This document shows positions 43,291 through 55,294 of a stretch of 64,000 bases of DNA, in pieces (positions within the stretch are counted from its first letter, which is position 1; every line of letters starts with the position of its first letter). The notes beneath the pieces were generated by a model. It was not told the DNA's origin. It worked only from the letters and a program-made list of their open reading frames with translations, and ran no database searches. Source of the stretch: Alicyclobacillaceae bacterium I2511 (GTDB taxonomy: Bacteria; Bacillota; Bacilli; Alicyclobacillales; Alicyclobacillaceae); NCBI GenBank assembly GCA_003584005.1, contig QXHL01000010.1, positions 1 to 64,000 of the forward strand, written 5' to 3'. Both the position numbers and the translations under genes were made by a program.

Positions 43291-44538
43291 TTACAGTGGG
43301 AACCAGAGGCGAACGCTTGTCCCTTGGCCAAGTTTGCTGGAGAGGGTGAGCGTGCCATGGTGGTCTTCCACAATTTTTTTGCTGACCACCAGCCCGAGAC
43401 CGGTTCCTGTCAATTTAGTGGTGAAAAAGGGCTGGTACAGACAACTTAAAACGCTGTCCGGGATGCCGCAACCGGTGTCGCGGACTTGCACCTCCACCCC
43501 CTGGCCGACAATCATTGCTTGCAGGGATACCTGGTCTTTCGGCGTACAGGCTTGAACCGCATTTTGTAGAATGTTGAGCAACACCTGTTTCATTCCCTGG
43601 GGGTCTCCCTGCAGCCACAGGGGCGTTGCAGAAATCTGTGTCTGCAATTCGACACCGTGTAGGTTGGCTTCGGGACGGACAAATTCGGCGACAGCCTGGA
43701 GGAGTAAGGACAGGTCAAAGGATTCTCGACAGGCCTTGTGGGGTTTGGCTAAGGACATGAAGTTTTGGACCAAGCTTTCCACACGACCTAATTCGGCCAA
43801 TGTTAAAGATAAAAATCGCTGATCCCCAGGATTGTCCAGTCGTTCATAAAACAACTGCAAAAAACCTTTGGCTGTGGTTAAGGGGTTGCGGATTTCGTGG
43901 GCGATGCCCGCAGTCAGCGAAGTGAGCAGGGAAAGGCGTTCCGTTTCCTGCAACCGGGTCTCTAATTTTTTCGTGACTTCTTGAAGGTGGCTCAATTCCT
44001 GCGCTTGCTGTTGCTTGACGTCAAAGGCCTGTGCAATTGCCACCGCAGCGGTCTGGGCGAGCGGCAACAGGACGGCCTGGAGAGAAATATCTGTGGTCAG
44101 GAGGATTAGCAGACCTACTCTGGCGTCCCCCCATTGCACGGGTTCTGCAGCCCAGATCCATTGTAGGCCGCGAGAGCAAACGAGGGTCATGGCGGACCAT
44201 TGGGGATTTTTCGTCAAAGGGAATAAAAATTTCTGGGTGAGACGAGCGATTGGGGAATGGGCAGGGATTTGCCGTCCCGGCGCCAACCCGGACTGGCGCA
44301 GCTCTGCCACCTGAAAGGAATCCCCATAAATATCCATAATAGTGTCCTGTCCATTCACTAACGCGGCGGCCAAATCGTACTGGCTGTAGTGTCTCAAAAG
44401 CCTGTCCACAAAATTGTGGACAGCCTGCACCAGGCCAAACTGTCCCGAAAAATCGTCGGATAAAGTGTCGACGGCAGATAGGTGGGAACCGTTCTCTGTT
44501 CGTTTTAGTGTAGAATTTTCGTGGGACATCACGGACAT
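43291..44538 (-). CDS. Cytoplasmic histidine kinase, GAF-like sensor, sporulation-kinase type
   Basis: 415 residues from ATG 44538 (GAGGGTG 8 bases upstream). No transmembrane helix is visible; residues ~30-190 resemble a GAF-like sensor, followed by a coiled coil (QQQAQELSHLQEVTKKLETR). The dimerisation box is SLTAGIAHEIRNPLTTAKGF (phospho-His). The ATP domain has ILQNAVQAC (N box), VRDTGCGIP (G1) and FFTTKLTGTGLGLVVS (G2). The HEIRNPLTT type with a one-helix HATPase is like KinA-E or NtrB. No response regulator is adjacent. SigL nearby makes an NtrB-like role worth considering. Confidence 0.85.
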   Translation of the reverse strand: MSVMSHENSTLKRTENGSHLSAVDTLSDDFSGQFGLVQAVHNFVDRLLRHYSQYDLAAALVNGQDTIMDIYGDSFQVAELRQSGLAPGRQIPAHSPIARLTQKFLFPLTKNPQWSAMTLVCSRGLQWIWAAEPVQWGDARVGLLILLTTDISLQAVLLPLAQTAAVAIAQAFDVKQQQAQELSHLQEVTKKLETRLQETERLSLLTSLTAGIAHEIRNPLTTAKGFLQLFYERLDNPGDQRFLSLTLAELGRVESLVQNFMSLAKPHKACRESFDLSLLLQAVAEFVRPEANLHGVELQTQISATPLWLQGDPQGMKQVLLNILQNAVQACTPKDQVSLQAMIVGQGVEVQVRDTGCGIPDSVLSCLYQPFFTTKLTGTGLGLVVSKKIVEDHHGTLTLSSKLGQGTSVRLWFPL

Positions 44539-44729
44539 CAATGAATCACCCTCTAGGGAGTCATCAGAAAACTAAACTGTTAAAATATCCTACTTGTAGC
44601 GAACCCTCCAGTTTTTCTGCATGCTATTCCTTATAATAGCTACAGAATTTTGCAATAGACAAGTGATTTGTAACCGTGTGTCAGTGTTCGACAAACAAAG
44701 TCACAATTTTTCTCATCGGAACAAACGGA

Positions 44730-45542
44730 CTATGGTGTAGGGGTGTCGGGTGGATTGCTTTGACGATCACGGAGGTGTGCTGCTGTGGCTTGGTGCATGG
44801 CCGCAAACAGGGGGCCACTGGATTGTCTGAGTACCTGCAATCCGGCCTCTGTGACGCCCCCTGGGACGGAAATTTGGGCCACGATATCTTGGAGGGTGGA
44901 CCCTTGTTCCAGCAAGCGGGCTGTGCCAAGCAGTGTCTGGGTCAACAGGTGTTCTGCCTGTGCCTGGGATAAGGCTTGCGTTGTGGCCGCAGACTGTGCC
45001 CAAGACTGCAGTAGGCTGGCTATAAATGCGGGACCGCAACTGGTTAAATCACTGCTTACCCGCAACTGCTGGGCCGCCACAGGCACAGGGGTGGCAATTG
45101 TGGCCAGTAAGGAGAGTATTGCCGCCTGTCGCTTTGCGACGATGCCCATAGGCAGTTCCAACAGCACAACGCCAGCGCGTACAGACTGCGTTAAGCTGGG
45201 AATGACTTTTGTGATTGTGGCCGCTGTGTGCCGGGACCAGGCGTTTAGGTCTATGCTGCTACAGGTACATAGCAATGTGTGCTGGGATGTTAAGGAATCT
45301 GCCAGTGTGTCCCACAGTGCTTGCCCGTCTGTCGCTTTGGTGCACAAAAACACCCACGGGGATTGATTCACCACTGCTTGTGCGCTCTCGCAGGCCCGAA
45401 TGTTGGGCGCAGAGGCACACACCTGCAGCGCCTTTTCAGGGGTTCGATTGTATACCCAGATGTGATTACGGGCGTCCGCCTGTGCAAAGGCGCGCGCCAA
45501 CATGCCGCCAATGGTGCCGGTTCCGATGATACCAATATGCAT
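44730..45542 (-). CDS. comER: Pyrroline-5-carboxylate reductase homologue, ComER-like
   Basis: A 270-residue NAD(P)-binding protein: GIIGTGTIGGMLARAF at the N terminus and the family C-terminal signature ISVPGGVTEAGLQVL. Between them, LCTKATDGQALWDTL and SCGPAFIASLLQSW match the ProC fold. ComER-type proteins keep this fold but are usually not needed for proline synthesis; their genes lie near competence and replication genes in Bacillus and affect sporulation. Proline biosynthesis proper is the alternative. Confidence 0.7.
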   Translation of the reverse strand: MHIGIIGTGTIGGMLARAFAQADARNHIWVYNRTPEKALQVCASAPNIRACESAQAVVNQSPWVFLCTKATDGQALWDTLADSLTSQHTLLCTCSSIDLNAWSRHTAATITKVIPSLTQSVRAGVVLLELPMGIVAKRQAAILSLLATIATPVPVAAQQLRVSSDLTSCGPAFIASLLQSWAQSAATTQALSQAQAEHLLTQTLLGTARLLEQGSTLQDIVAQISVPGGVTEAGLQVLRQSSGPLFAAMHQATAAHLRDRQSNPPDTPTP

Positions 45543-45781
45543 GTTTTTCCCTCCCTGCGTGAACGTGTCTATGTGTATGTGTATTCACGTCCATGGGCAT
45601 TTGCTGACACTGCGAAAAAGATTGGGTCCTCCACTAGGATGCACCTGTTGCGCCAGGGTGGCTACAGGCAGGTTGAAAAATAAAATTAGCATCAAGCGTG
45701 CCAACGGCAGGGATTTTACGTGTGTTTGTAGAATAATTATTTATATGTGGATTTATTTCAATATTAAATAGACACAGTGGG
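45543..45781. other. Divergent promoter region between comER and sigL
   Basis: An inverted CGTGAA/TTCACG pair lies near 45559-45591. The last 60 bp are AT-rich (45730-45772) and likely contain the sigL promoter, but no clear -35/-10 pair stands out. Confidence 0.4.
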
Positions 45782-47149
45782 ATGGGATGCGCTATGAACT
45801 TAGGGATGGGCTTATACCAAGAACAAACGCAAAAGCTCATTTTGACGGCTCAGATGCAGCAGGCCATTGAAGTGTTGCAGTGTTCTGCAATGGAGCTGGA
45901 TGCGTACTTGGCAGCGGCTTGTGACGGGAACCCGTTGACCGAAGTGGAACCCATTAGGGCCAATGCATCCGTTTGGGAGGCTGGGTCTAAACCTCGCCCG
46001 GCGCCGGGCCGCAAGTCTGATGGCCGGGGCAGTGTGGACTACAGACTTCTGTTAGAGCAAATTCCTAATTCCTTGCCCAGTTTAGCGGAAGAGTTGGCGA
46101 CACAACTGCGTATTGCCAGGGCACCAGAGGCTGTGTTACGGGTTTCTTTGGTGTTGGCGCGGTCTTTGAATGAAAGCGGATACCTGAAGCAAAATTTGGA
46201 TGATTTGCAGCAGTGGCTGGGCGTGTCGGCGGAAATTCTACAGCAGGGGCTTGAACTTCTACAGTCCTGCGAGCCCAGAGGGATTGGCGCGCGTAACCTG
46301 CAGGAGTGCCTTTTGCTTCAGGCGGACCAGTTGCCCATTGAGGTACGAGGGGTTGCGGTGCAAGTGATTGGGAGCCAATTGGAGAATCTGGCGGCCGGGC
46401 GTCTGCCCCGCGTGGCACAGGAGTTAAAGGTGTCTGTGACAGACGTGCAGCAGGCGTTAGATGCCATCCGTACTCTGAATCCGCGACCGGGTGCGGCTTA
46501 CTCTGGGCTGCCCGCCCCCTATGTGGTGCCAGATGTGATTGTCCGTAAGATGGGGGACGAGTACGTAGTTTTGACTAATGATATGGCGGAACCGCAATTG
46601 CATATTTTGCCGGGCTATCGCAAAACGCTACTGCGGGCAGCAGACGATGCGACGCGTCAGTACGTGTTTCAACAGGTGCGCTCTGCACACTGGTTGCACC
46701 GTTCACTGGAACAACGGCGGGTGACAGTGTATCGTGTGGCAGTAGCGATTGTTGCGGCGCAGGAAGCATTCTTTAACAAGGGAATTAGCGCCCTTATGCC
46801 GCTCACGATGCGGCAACTGGCCACAGAGTTAAATCTACATGAGTCCACCATTAGCCGGGCGGTACGGGGGAAGTACATGTTAACCCCACAGGGGCTGTAT
46901 GAAATGAAGTTTTTCTTTTGTGGGGAGCTCAGCGGGGATCAGGGCAATCTGTCTGCGCAGTCTGTGAAACACGCCCTGCAACAACTTGTGGAGACAGAGG
47001 ACAAAGGTCTACCCCTGTCTGATGAAGCACTGGCACAAAAGCTTGCTGCCCAGGGCATGCACCTGTCTCGACGTACAGTGGCCAAGTACCGGGATGAGTT
47101 GGGAATTCCTGCATCTTCCCGCAGAAAACGTTACGGTCTGCCGCTCTGA
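45782..47149 (+). CDS. rpoN: RNA polymerase sigma-54 factor
   Basis: 455 residues from ATG 45782; ATG 45794 (MNLGMGLYQEQTQKL) is equally likely. Region I is the Gln/Leu-rich activator-interacting segment (QEQTQKLILTAQMQQAIEVLQ). The core-binding domain and helix-turn-helix follow (LHESTISRAVRGKYMLTPQGLY). The RpoN box LSRRTVAKYRDELGI near the C terminus recognises the -24 element. It needs a bacterial enhancer-binding ATPase for open-complex formation. None is encoded in this window. Bacillus calls it SigL. Confidence 0.95.
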   Translation: MGCAMNLGMGLYQEQTQKLILTAQMQQAIEVLQCSAMELDAYLAAACDGNPLTEVEPIRANASVWEAGSKPRPAPGRKSDGRGSVDYRLLLEQIPNSLPSLAEELATQLRIARAPEAVLRVSLVLARSLNESGYLKQNLDDLQQWLGVSAEILQQGLELLQSCEPRGIGARNLQECLLLQADQLPIEVRGVAVQVIGSQLENLAAGRLPRVAQELKVSVTDVQQALDAIRTLNPRPGAAYSGLPAPYVVPDVIVRKMGDEYVVLTNDMAEPQLHILPGYRKTLLRAADDATRQYVFQQVRSAHWLHRSLEQRRVTVYRVAVAIVAAQEAFFNKGISALMPLTMRQLATELNLHESTISRAVRGKYMLTPQGLYEMKFFFCGELSGDQGNLSAQSVKHALQQLVETEDKGLPLSDEALAQKLAAQGMHLSRRTVAKYRDELGIPASSRRKRYGLPL

Positions 47150-47200
47150 ATTTGTCGTCCTGTTGCGCTAAATTTGTCGTTTTGTGCTGGTCACGCTGAA

Positions 47201-47229
47201 TTGCATAACCGTAACTGCGGGATTATAAT
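47201..47229 (+). promoter_or_regulatory. Promoter of the cggR-gapA operon
   Basis: TTGCAT (47201-47206), 17 bp, TATAAT (47224-47229). The -10 box lies inside a CGGGA...TCCCG dyad (47217-47235), which may be a further regulator contact. Confidence 0.7.
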
Positions 47230-47254
47230 AGTCCCGTAAGTTGCTTAGCGTGTT

Positions 47255-47290
47255 CGGGACATATTTTGTTCAGTGGGGACGAAAGTGGTC
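47255..47290 (+). promoter_or_regulatory. CggR operator
   Basis: CGGGAC (47255-47260), 6 bp, TGTT, 4 bp, GGGGAC (47275-47280), 6 bp, GGTC (47287-47290). This reproduces the CGGGAC-N6-TGTC-N4-CGGGAC-N6-TGTC direct-repeat layout of the Bacillus subtilis CggR site, with two changed bases. It lies 26 bp after the -10 box, where a roadblock repressor would bind. It argues that cggR translation begins downstream, at 47309. Confidence 0.8.
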
Positions 47291-47308
47291 CCGAGAGGGT
47301 GGGGGAAA

Positions 47309-48385
47309 GTGGAGTCGGTCCATCTCGGCGTTGCCCGGCGAATTGTTCCCGAGTTGCTGGATAGTCTGCGTGCTCGGGCCAGGGTTTTGCAGCGCATTCG
47401 CTTGTTACAGCCCATTGGGCGCCGCGCCTTAGCGGTGGAAATGGGCTTGACCGAACGGGTACTCAGGGCAGAAGTAGACTTTTTGCGGGAACAGGGACTG
47501 GTGATGGCTGCTGCGGCAGGCATGTCCCTGTCTGACGAGGGGAATGCTTTGCTCGAGGAAATTGAGCCCCTTTTGGCGTCCATTGAAGGCCGCGCCGAAC
47601 TGGCTAATGCTCTGGCACGGGTGCTTGCCATTTCCACTGTGATTGTGGTTTCCGGAGACAGTGACCGTGAGGAGTGGGTCAAGGACACACTGGGATTGGC
47701 AGCGGCACGGTATCTGCGCTCCAATTTGCAGGATACGGATATCCTTGCTGTGACGGGTGGAAGTACGATGGCCGCGGTGGCACGGATGATGACAGACAAG
47801 GGAATGCCTTTACCGATTGAGGTGGTGCCCGCCCGTGGCGGTCTGGGGGAAGAGGTAGCCCTCCAGGCCAACACCATCGCAGAGCACCTGGCCCTACAGT
47901 TGGGCGGCCGGTCCATCATGTTGCACGTACCGGATCGACTGACTGAGGGGACTTTACAACAATTGATGCATGAACCCTTGGTGGAACAGAGTTTGGCTGA
48001 GGTGAGGCGGGCCACAGTGGTGGTCCACGGGCTGGGGGATGCCATTCAAATGGCTTTCCGGCGTCGACTTTCTAACTCCGAAGTGGAAATGCTCAATCAA
48101 CGCCGGGCGATTGCGGAGGCATTCGGGTACTACTTTAATCCCGAAGGCGAGACTGTTTACAACATGACCGTTTTGGGGTTGAGTTTGGCAGACCTGGCTG
48201 GATTGCGGCTGGTGGTGGCCGTGGCTGGGGGGGCTAGCAAGGCCCCCGCCATTGCCGCTTGCTCGCGCGCCTACCGGGTGGATGTTTTAGTGACAGACGA
48301 GGGGGCGGCAAAGGCTCTGTTGTCTGGCACCGAGGCACAGCTGGAGACTTCCGCCACACAGGCGCTTTTTCCAGCACAGGTTTGA
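47309..48385 (+). CDS. cggR: Central glycolytic genes regulator
   Basis: GTG 47309 (GGGTGGGGG upstream) gives MESVHLGVARRIVPELLDSL and then LLQPIGRRALAVEMGLTERV, the exact position of the N-terminal helix-turn-helix in CggR. GTG 47273 upstream lies inside the operator and is disfavoured. The C-terminal sugar-binding domain (SorC/DeoR effector type) has TGGSTMAAVARMM and VAVAGGASKAPAIAA. Fructose-1,6-bisphosphate is the known inducer. It represses its own operon through the site at 47255-47290. Confidence 0.93.
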   Translation: MESVHLGVARRIVPELLDSLRARARVLQRIRLLQPIGRRALAVEMGLTERVLRAEVDFLREQGLVMAAAAGMSLSDEGNALLEEIEPLLASIEGRAELANALARVLAISTVIVVSGDSDREEWVKDTLGLAAARYLRSNLQDTDILAVTGGSTMAAVARMMTDKGMPLPIEVVPARGGLGEEVALQANTIAEHLALQLGGRSIMLHVPDRLTEGTLQQLMHEPLVEQSLAEVRRATVVVHGLGDAIQMAFRRRLSNSEVEMLNQRRAIAEAFGYYFNPEGETVYNMTVLGLSLADLAGLRLVVAVAGGASKAPAIAACSRAYRVDVLVTDEGAAKALLSGTEAQLETSATQALFPAQV

Positions 48386-48503
48386 AGGAATACGGAATTT
48401 GCAGGAACGCAGAATTTGAAGGGAACACAGATTTTAAACAGCACAGGCTTGTAGCGGTAGGCAAATGCATGGATAACTGGGGCAGTTTAGCTATGTGGCG
48501 TAA

Positions 48504-49586
<1,083 letters not shown>

Positions 49587-49618
49587 TAGACGAAATGTGG
49601 TAAACTGGACGGGATGAC

Positions 49619-49646
49619 AGGGGAGAACTCGGCTTCTCCCCTTTTT
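49619..49646 (+). terminator. Intrinsic terminator between gapA and pgk
   Basis: AGGGGAGAA, 6 nt loop, TTCTCCCCT, then a T-run. It splits the glycolytic cluster into cggR-gapA and pgk-tpiA-gpmI-eno, with read-through possible. Confidence 0.85.
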
Positions 49647-49717
49647 CCTGAGCGGTAACCCTGTGCGGTGACAAGAAGCTATCTCAGGCCGAAATTTTCG
49701 GTAAGGAGGTTGTAAGA

Positions 49718-50917
49718 ATGAACAAACTGACGGTACGGGACGTGAATTGGGGCGGTCGGCGGGCGCTGGTGCGGGTGGATTTCAACGTGCCTTTGCAAGA
49801 CGGTAAAATTACGGATGATACCAGGGTACAAGCAGCCCTGCCCACTGTCCAATACTTACTAGAACACGGGGCCTCGGTGGTGCTGATGAGTCATTTGGGT
49901 CGGCCCAAAGGGCAGGTGAAACCCGAGTTTTCTTTGCGCCCAGTGGCGGCACACCTGCAGGAGTTGCTACCTGGACAAAAGGTGCACTTTGTCGCCGACT
50001 GTGTGGGTCCAGAAGCGGAAAAGGCAGCCCAGTCGCTGCCAACTGGCGAAGTGCTGTTGTTGGAAAATTTGCGCTTTCATCCGGAAGAAGAAAAAAATGA
50101 CCCCGCGTTTGCTCGCTTATTGGCTACGCTCGGGGACGTTTATGTGAACGACGCTTTTGGTAGCGCACACCGGGCCCATGCCTCCACAGCGGGGGTGGCC
50201 GATTCGCTGCAGGCGGTGGCAGGCATGCTGATGGAAAAGGAAATTGATGTGATGGGTCAAGCCCTGGAAAATCCACAGCGGCCGTTTGTGGCAATTGTGG
50301 GCGGTGCCAAGGTTTCAGATAAAATTAAGGTGCTGGAAAATCTGTTGGGTAAGGTGGACGTGTTGTTGATTGGCGGCGGCATGGCCAATACCTTCTTGGC
50401 GGCGGAAGGGTTCCCCATGGGTCAGTCGCTGGTGGAGCAGGGGGCCTTGGAGATGGCGCAAAAGCTTGTGCAAGAGGCCAAAGCGGGCGGCTACGATTTG
50501 CGTCTGCCTGCTGATTTGGTGGTGGCGGAACGGTTTGCGGCAGATTCCCCACACCAGGTGTATCCCATTTCAGAGCTACCGCAAACTGGCATGGCCCTCG
50601 ATATTGGTCCAAAAACTGTGCTGGATTACCAGAACGTGCTTATCAAAGCCCACACAGTGATTTGGAATGGCCCCATGGGCGTGTTTGAAATGCCAAATTT
50701 TGCGCAGGGCACGTTGGCGGTCGCACAGGCCATGGCGAAAGTGGATGGGACCACCATCGTCGGCGGGGGAGATTCTGTGGCGGCTGTGGAACAGGCTGGA
50801 TTGGCTACGGCCATGTCCCACGTCTCAACAGGCGGTGGAGCCTCTTTGGAGTTTCTTGAGGGACGCATGCTACCAGGTGTCGCCGCCCTGACCGACAAAG
50901 GGGGCCCCACTCGGTGA
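49718..50917 (+). CDS. pgk: Phosphoglycerate kinase
   Basis: 399 residues from ATG 49718 behind AAGGAGG. Signatures: [57 protein letters not shown] and the ATP-site [13 protein letters not shown]. It transfers phosphate from 1,3-bisphosphoglycerate to ADP. It overlaps tpiA by 4 bp. Confidence 0.96.
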   Translation: MNKLTVRDVNWGGRRALVRVDFNVPLQDGKITDDTRVQAALPTVQYLLEHGASVVLMSHLGRPKGQVKPEFSLRPVAAHLQELLPGQKVHFVADCVGPEAEKAAQSLPTGEVLLLENLRFHPEEEKNDPAFARLLATLGDVYVNDAFGSAHRAHASTAGVADSLQAVAGMLMEKEIDVMGQALENPQRPFVAIVGGAKVSDKIKVLENLLGKVDVLLIGGGMANTFLAAEGFPMGQSLVEQGALEMAQKLVQEAKAGGYDLRLPADLVVAERFAADSPHQVYPISELPQTGMALDIGPKTVLDYQNVLIKAHTVIWNGPMGVFEMPNFAQGTLAVAQAMAKVDGTTIVGGGDSVAAVEQAGLATAMSHVSTGGGASLEFLEGRMLPGVAALTDKGGPTR

Positions 50918-51687
50918 CCCGACGAAAGCTTCTCGCAGGCAATTGGAAGATGTATAAAACTGTGGCGGAGGCGCGCCAGTTTGCTGAACAACTGGGGCGC
51001 CGTTCGACAGACTTGGCGGCCGTTTCGGACTATGCCGTGTGCCCCCCCTTTACCGCACTGCAAACGTTGCGGGTCATTTTGCCGACCGCAGTGGCACTGG
51101 GTGCGCAAAACGTGCATCCTGAAGCCAATGGAGCATATACGGGCGAAATTTCTGTAGCTATGCTCGCCGAGCTGGGCGTTTCCTATGTGATTGTTGGACA
51201 CTCTGAGCGGCGTGCGCTGTTTGACGAGGGAGACGAGTTTGTCGCTCAAAAGGTGGCGTCGGTGTTGCAGGCTGGTCTAATCCCAATTCTCTGTGTGGGG
51301 GAAAATCAGGCCCAACGGGAGCGTGGGCAGGCTTTTGAAGTGGTGGCCAGACAGACACAGGCCGCTTTGGCGGACGTGGCAGGCGACGCTTTGGCGGGGC
51401 TAGTGATTGCCTATGAGCCTGTGTGGGCCATTGGCAGCGGTCACACCCCCACCCCTGTGGATGCCCAACAGGTGATTTCCCATATTCGCAGTGTGGTGGC
51501 GGACAGCAAAGGCGCAGCAGGGGCGGTATCTGTGCGAATTCTTTATGGGGGCAGTGTGAAGCCTACTAATATTGACGATTTCACCCATCAACCGGACATC
51601 GACGGGGCGCTGGTGGGTGGGGCCAGTTTGGCAGCAGACAGTTTTGCAGACATGGCGCTGGCCATGAACGGGAGGGTGAGAGGATGA
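50914..51687 (+). CDS. tpiA: Triosephosphate isomerase
   Basis: 257 residues; GTG 50914 overlaps the pgk stop (GTGA). Catalytic residues: Lys in GNWKMYK, His in VGHSERR, Glu in [11 protein letters not shown]; phosphate loop [10 protein letters not shown] and GALVGGASL. It overlaps gpmI by 4 bp (ATGA), so pgk-tpiA-gpmI are translationally coupled. Confidence 0.96.
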   Translation: MTRRKLLAGNWKMYKTVAEARQFAEQLGRRSTDLAAVSDYAVCPPFTALQTLRVILPTAVALGAQNVHPEANGAYTGEISVAMLAELGVSYVIVGHSERRALFDEGDEFVAQKVASVLQAGLIPILCVGENQAQRERGQAFEVVARQTQAALADVAGDALAGLVIAYEPVWAIGSGHTPTPVDAQQVISHIRSVVADSKGAAGAVSVRILYGGSVKPTNIDDFTHQPDIDGALVGGASLAADSFADMALAMNGRVRG

Positions 51688-53357
51688 CAAATATGTCCAT
51701 AGGCGCGGTACAGGCGGCTGACACTGGGGGAACCGGTGCAAAAACAGGTGCGGGTGCGGGCGACTGGCCAGAACCGATTCGCTCCGCGAGTCCCGCACCT
51801 TTTATTCGCAAACGCTCCCCTTCTGGGGTGGGACCCTTGGCACTGATTATTCTGGATGGCTTTGGATGGCGCCAGGAGACTCGGGGCAATGCCGTGACGG
51901 CGGCAAAAAAACCGGTGTTTGACGACTTGTGGTCGCGCTTTCCCCATACCACCCTGCAGGCCAGTGAGGAAGCTGTGGGACTGCCGAAGGGGCAGTTTGG
52001 CAATTCTGAGGTGGGACACTCCAATATTGGCGCAGGCCGCGTGCTTTATCAAGACCTGACGCGGATTACCCGTGATATTAAAAGTGGATACTTCTTTAAA
52101 AATCCCGTCTTGATGCAGGCCATGCAGTATGCTGTAAATCACCATAGCCGCCTGCACTTGGCTGGTTTGGTGTCCCAAGGCGGTGTACACAGCCACTTGG
52201 ACCACCTGTTGGCACTGTTGCAAATGGCCTCGCAAATGAAAGTGCAGGAAGTGTGTGTACACGCCTTCACCGATGGTAGAGATGTGGCCCCAGACAGTGC
52301 CCGCAAGGACCTGGCATACCTGCAACAGCAAATGGAACAAACAGGGGTTGGCAGAATTGCCACCGTGTCTGGCCGCTACTATGCCATGGACCGGGACAAC
52401 CGTTGGCAGCGCACCGAACTGGCTTACCGGGCCATGGTCTACGGGGAAGGGAAGCGCGCCACGGGCGCCCTGCAAGCCATTGAGGACAGTTATGCAAAAG
52501 ACGTTACCGATGAATTCATTCTCCCCACGGTGCTGGTAGACCAGTCCAACAGGCCAGTGGGTCGGGTGCGGGAAAACGACGCGGTTATCCTGTTTAACTT
52601 CCGCCCAGACCGGGCCATTCAAATCTCAAAGGCGTTTAGCAATGAGGAATTCACGGAGTTTAATCGCGGACCCCAATTTCCCCATGTTTTCTATGTCTGT
52701 ATGACCAAGTACAGTGATGCGGTGGAAGGTCTGATTGCTTATCCCCCTGATTACCCCACACATACTGCGGGTGAGGTGTTTAGTGACCACGGTTTAGCAC
52801 AGTTGCGGATTGCGGAAACGGAGAAATACCCGCATGTCACCTTCTTTTTCTCTGGGGGCAGGGAGGACTTGTTTCCAGGGGAGCAGCGTGTGATGTTGCC
52901 TTCGCCAAAGGTGGCCACGTATGATTTGCAACCGGAGATGAGCGCCTACCCTTTGGCGGCTGCCGCAGTGGAGCGGATTCGCTCGGGGGAAGTGGATGTG
53001 GTGATATTAAACTTTGCCAACCCTGATATGGTGGGCCACACTGGCGTATTTGAAGCGGCCGTTAAAGCCGTCGAAACGGTGGATGCCTGTTTGGGTCAGG
53101 TCTATCAGGCCTTGGCAGAGATGGGTGGCATGGCCTTGATTACGGCAGACCACGGCAATGCGGACACCATGTTTAATGCGGACACGGGTGAGGTGTGTAC
53201 CACGCACACGCTGAGCTTGGTGCCCTTGATTGTGACAAAACCAGGGGCTAGGCTAAGGGAAGATGGCGTCCTGGCAGACCTAACGCCCACCCTGTTGGAC
53301 CTGTTAGGCATTGGTCAACCGACAGAGATGACCGGCCAAACCCTGCTAGTCCGTTGA
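51684..53357 (+). CDS. gpmI: 2,3-bisphosphoglycerate-independent phosphoglycerate mutase with N-terminal extension
   Basis: 557 residues from ATG 51684 (GGGAGGGTGAGAGG upstream). The alkaline-phosphatase-like core begins only at residue ~52: LALIILDGFGWRQETRGNAV (metal Asp). The phosphoserine site is FGNSEVGHSNIG. Metal ligands are in ADHGNAD and TTHTLSLVPLIV. The first ~50 residues (Gly/Ala/Thr-rich, then APFIRKRSPSGVG) are not part of the usual ~510-residue enzyme. Translation could start internally, but I see no better start before the core. Confidence 0.94.
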   Translation: MTNMSIGAVQAADTGGTGAKTGAGAGDWPEPIRSASPAPFIRKRSPSGVGPLALIILDGFGWRQETRGNAVTAAKKPVFDDLWSRFPHTTLQASEEAVGLPKGQFGNSEVGHSNIGAGRVLYQDLTRITRDIKSGYFFKNPVLMQAMQYAVNHHSRLHLAGLVSQGGVHSHLDHLLALLQMASQMKVQEVCVHAFTDGRDVAPDSARKDLAYLQQQMEQTGVGRIATVSGRYYAMDRDNRWQRTELAYRAMVYGEGKRATGALQAIEDSYAKDVTDEFILPTVLVDQSNRPVGRVRENDAVILFNFRPDRAIQISKAFSNEEFTEFNRGPQFPHVFYVCMTKYSDAVEGLIAYPPDYPTHTAGEVFSDHGLAQLRIAETEKYPHVTFFFSGGREDLFPGEQRVMLPSPKVATYDLQPEMSAYPLAAAAVERIRSGEVDVVILNFANPDMVGHTGVFEAAVKAVETVDACLGQVYQALAEMGGMALITADHGNADTMFNADTGEVCTTHTLSLVPLIVTKPGARLREDGVLADLTPTLLDLLGIGQPTEMTGQTLLVR

Positions 53358-53392
53358 CCGAAAAGGATGCTGGGCAGCACAGATGTTGGACA

Positions 53393-54768
<1,376 letters not shown>

Positions 54769-54769
54769 A

Positions 54770-54857
54770 AATATACGGTTTCAGTACGGGAAGGAGTAAT
54801 TTGGGCGCCTATACCACGGTGCGCCGGGGAGTTCTCGGCTGCTTTCGAATAATCTAT
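54770..54857 (-). repeat. Hairpin repeat family B, half copy 4
   Basis: It matches the right half of the 37273 copy: the tip region, GGAG-AATTTGGG, and GTGCGCCGGGGAGTTCTC followed by a decayed CTTTC...AAT end. The other arm is missing, so the hairpin cannot form. It starts 2 bp after the eno stop. Confidence 0.65.
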
Positions 54858-54966
54858 ACAAAGCTCCTTTTGGATGTCGTTAAAAATACGATTGTCGAAG
54901 CAAAGACATTCGTGATAGACTACCGTCATAGTGTTTGAGTGATGGATGCGAGTGGGGGTGAAGGAA

Positions 54967-55206
54967 ATGCTCGCAGCCGCGAAGATTGGATTGGTTGTCC
55001 TGTCCCTACTCTTAATCGTGGTGATTTTATTCCAGTCCGGGCGTAGCGCGGGACTGTCGGGGGTCATCACAGGCGGGTCGGACCAAGTGAGTAACCGGCG
55101 GCCGAAGGGCTGGGACTCCTTACTAGCAAAAGTCACGGTTGTTATTGCCACGCTGTTTTTGCTGATTACCCTGTTTATTGCGTACCTGGGGGTACACCAG
55201 GGATAG
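54967..55206 (+). CDS. secG: Preprotein translocase subunit SecG
   Basis: ATG 54967 has GGGGGTG upstream; ATG 54946 is an alternative. The 79-residue protein has two hydrophobic helices around a polar loop (LFQSGRSAGLSGVITGGSDQ...RPKGWDSLLAK), the SecG plan. It assists the SecYE channel. The order eno-secG-est-rnr-smpB-ssrA is the standard one in Bacillales. Confidence 0.92.
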   Translation: MLAAAKIGLVVLSLLLIVVILFQSGRSAGLSGVITGGSDQVSNRRPKGWDSLLAKVTVVIATLFLLITLFIAYLGVHQG

Positions 55207-55213
55207 GCGGTTG

Positions 55214-55247
55214 GGTGCCGTGTCTGCGGCACCTCTTTTCTTTTTTC
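55214..55247 (+). terminator. Terminator after secG
   Basis: GGTGCCG, 6 nt loop, CGGCACC and a T-rich stretch. Confidence 0.7.
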
Positions 55248-55294
55248 TGGCTGTTAATCCTGACAGGACAGGCTCATAGGTTGGGGGTTCCAGG

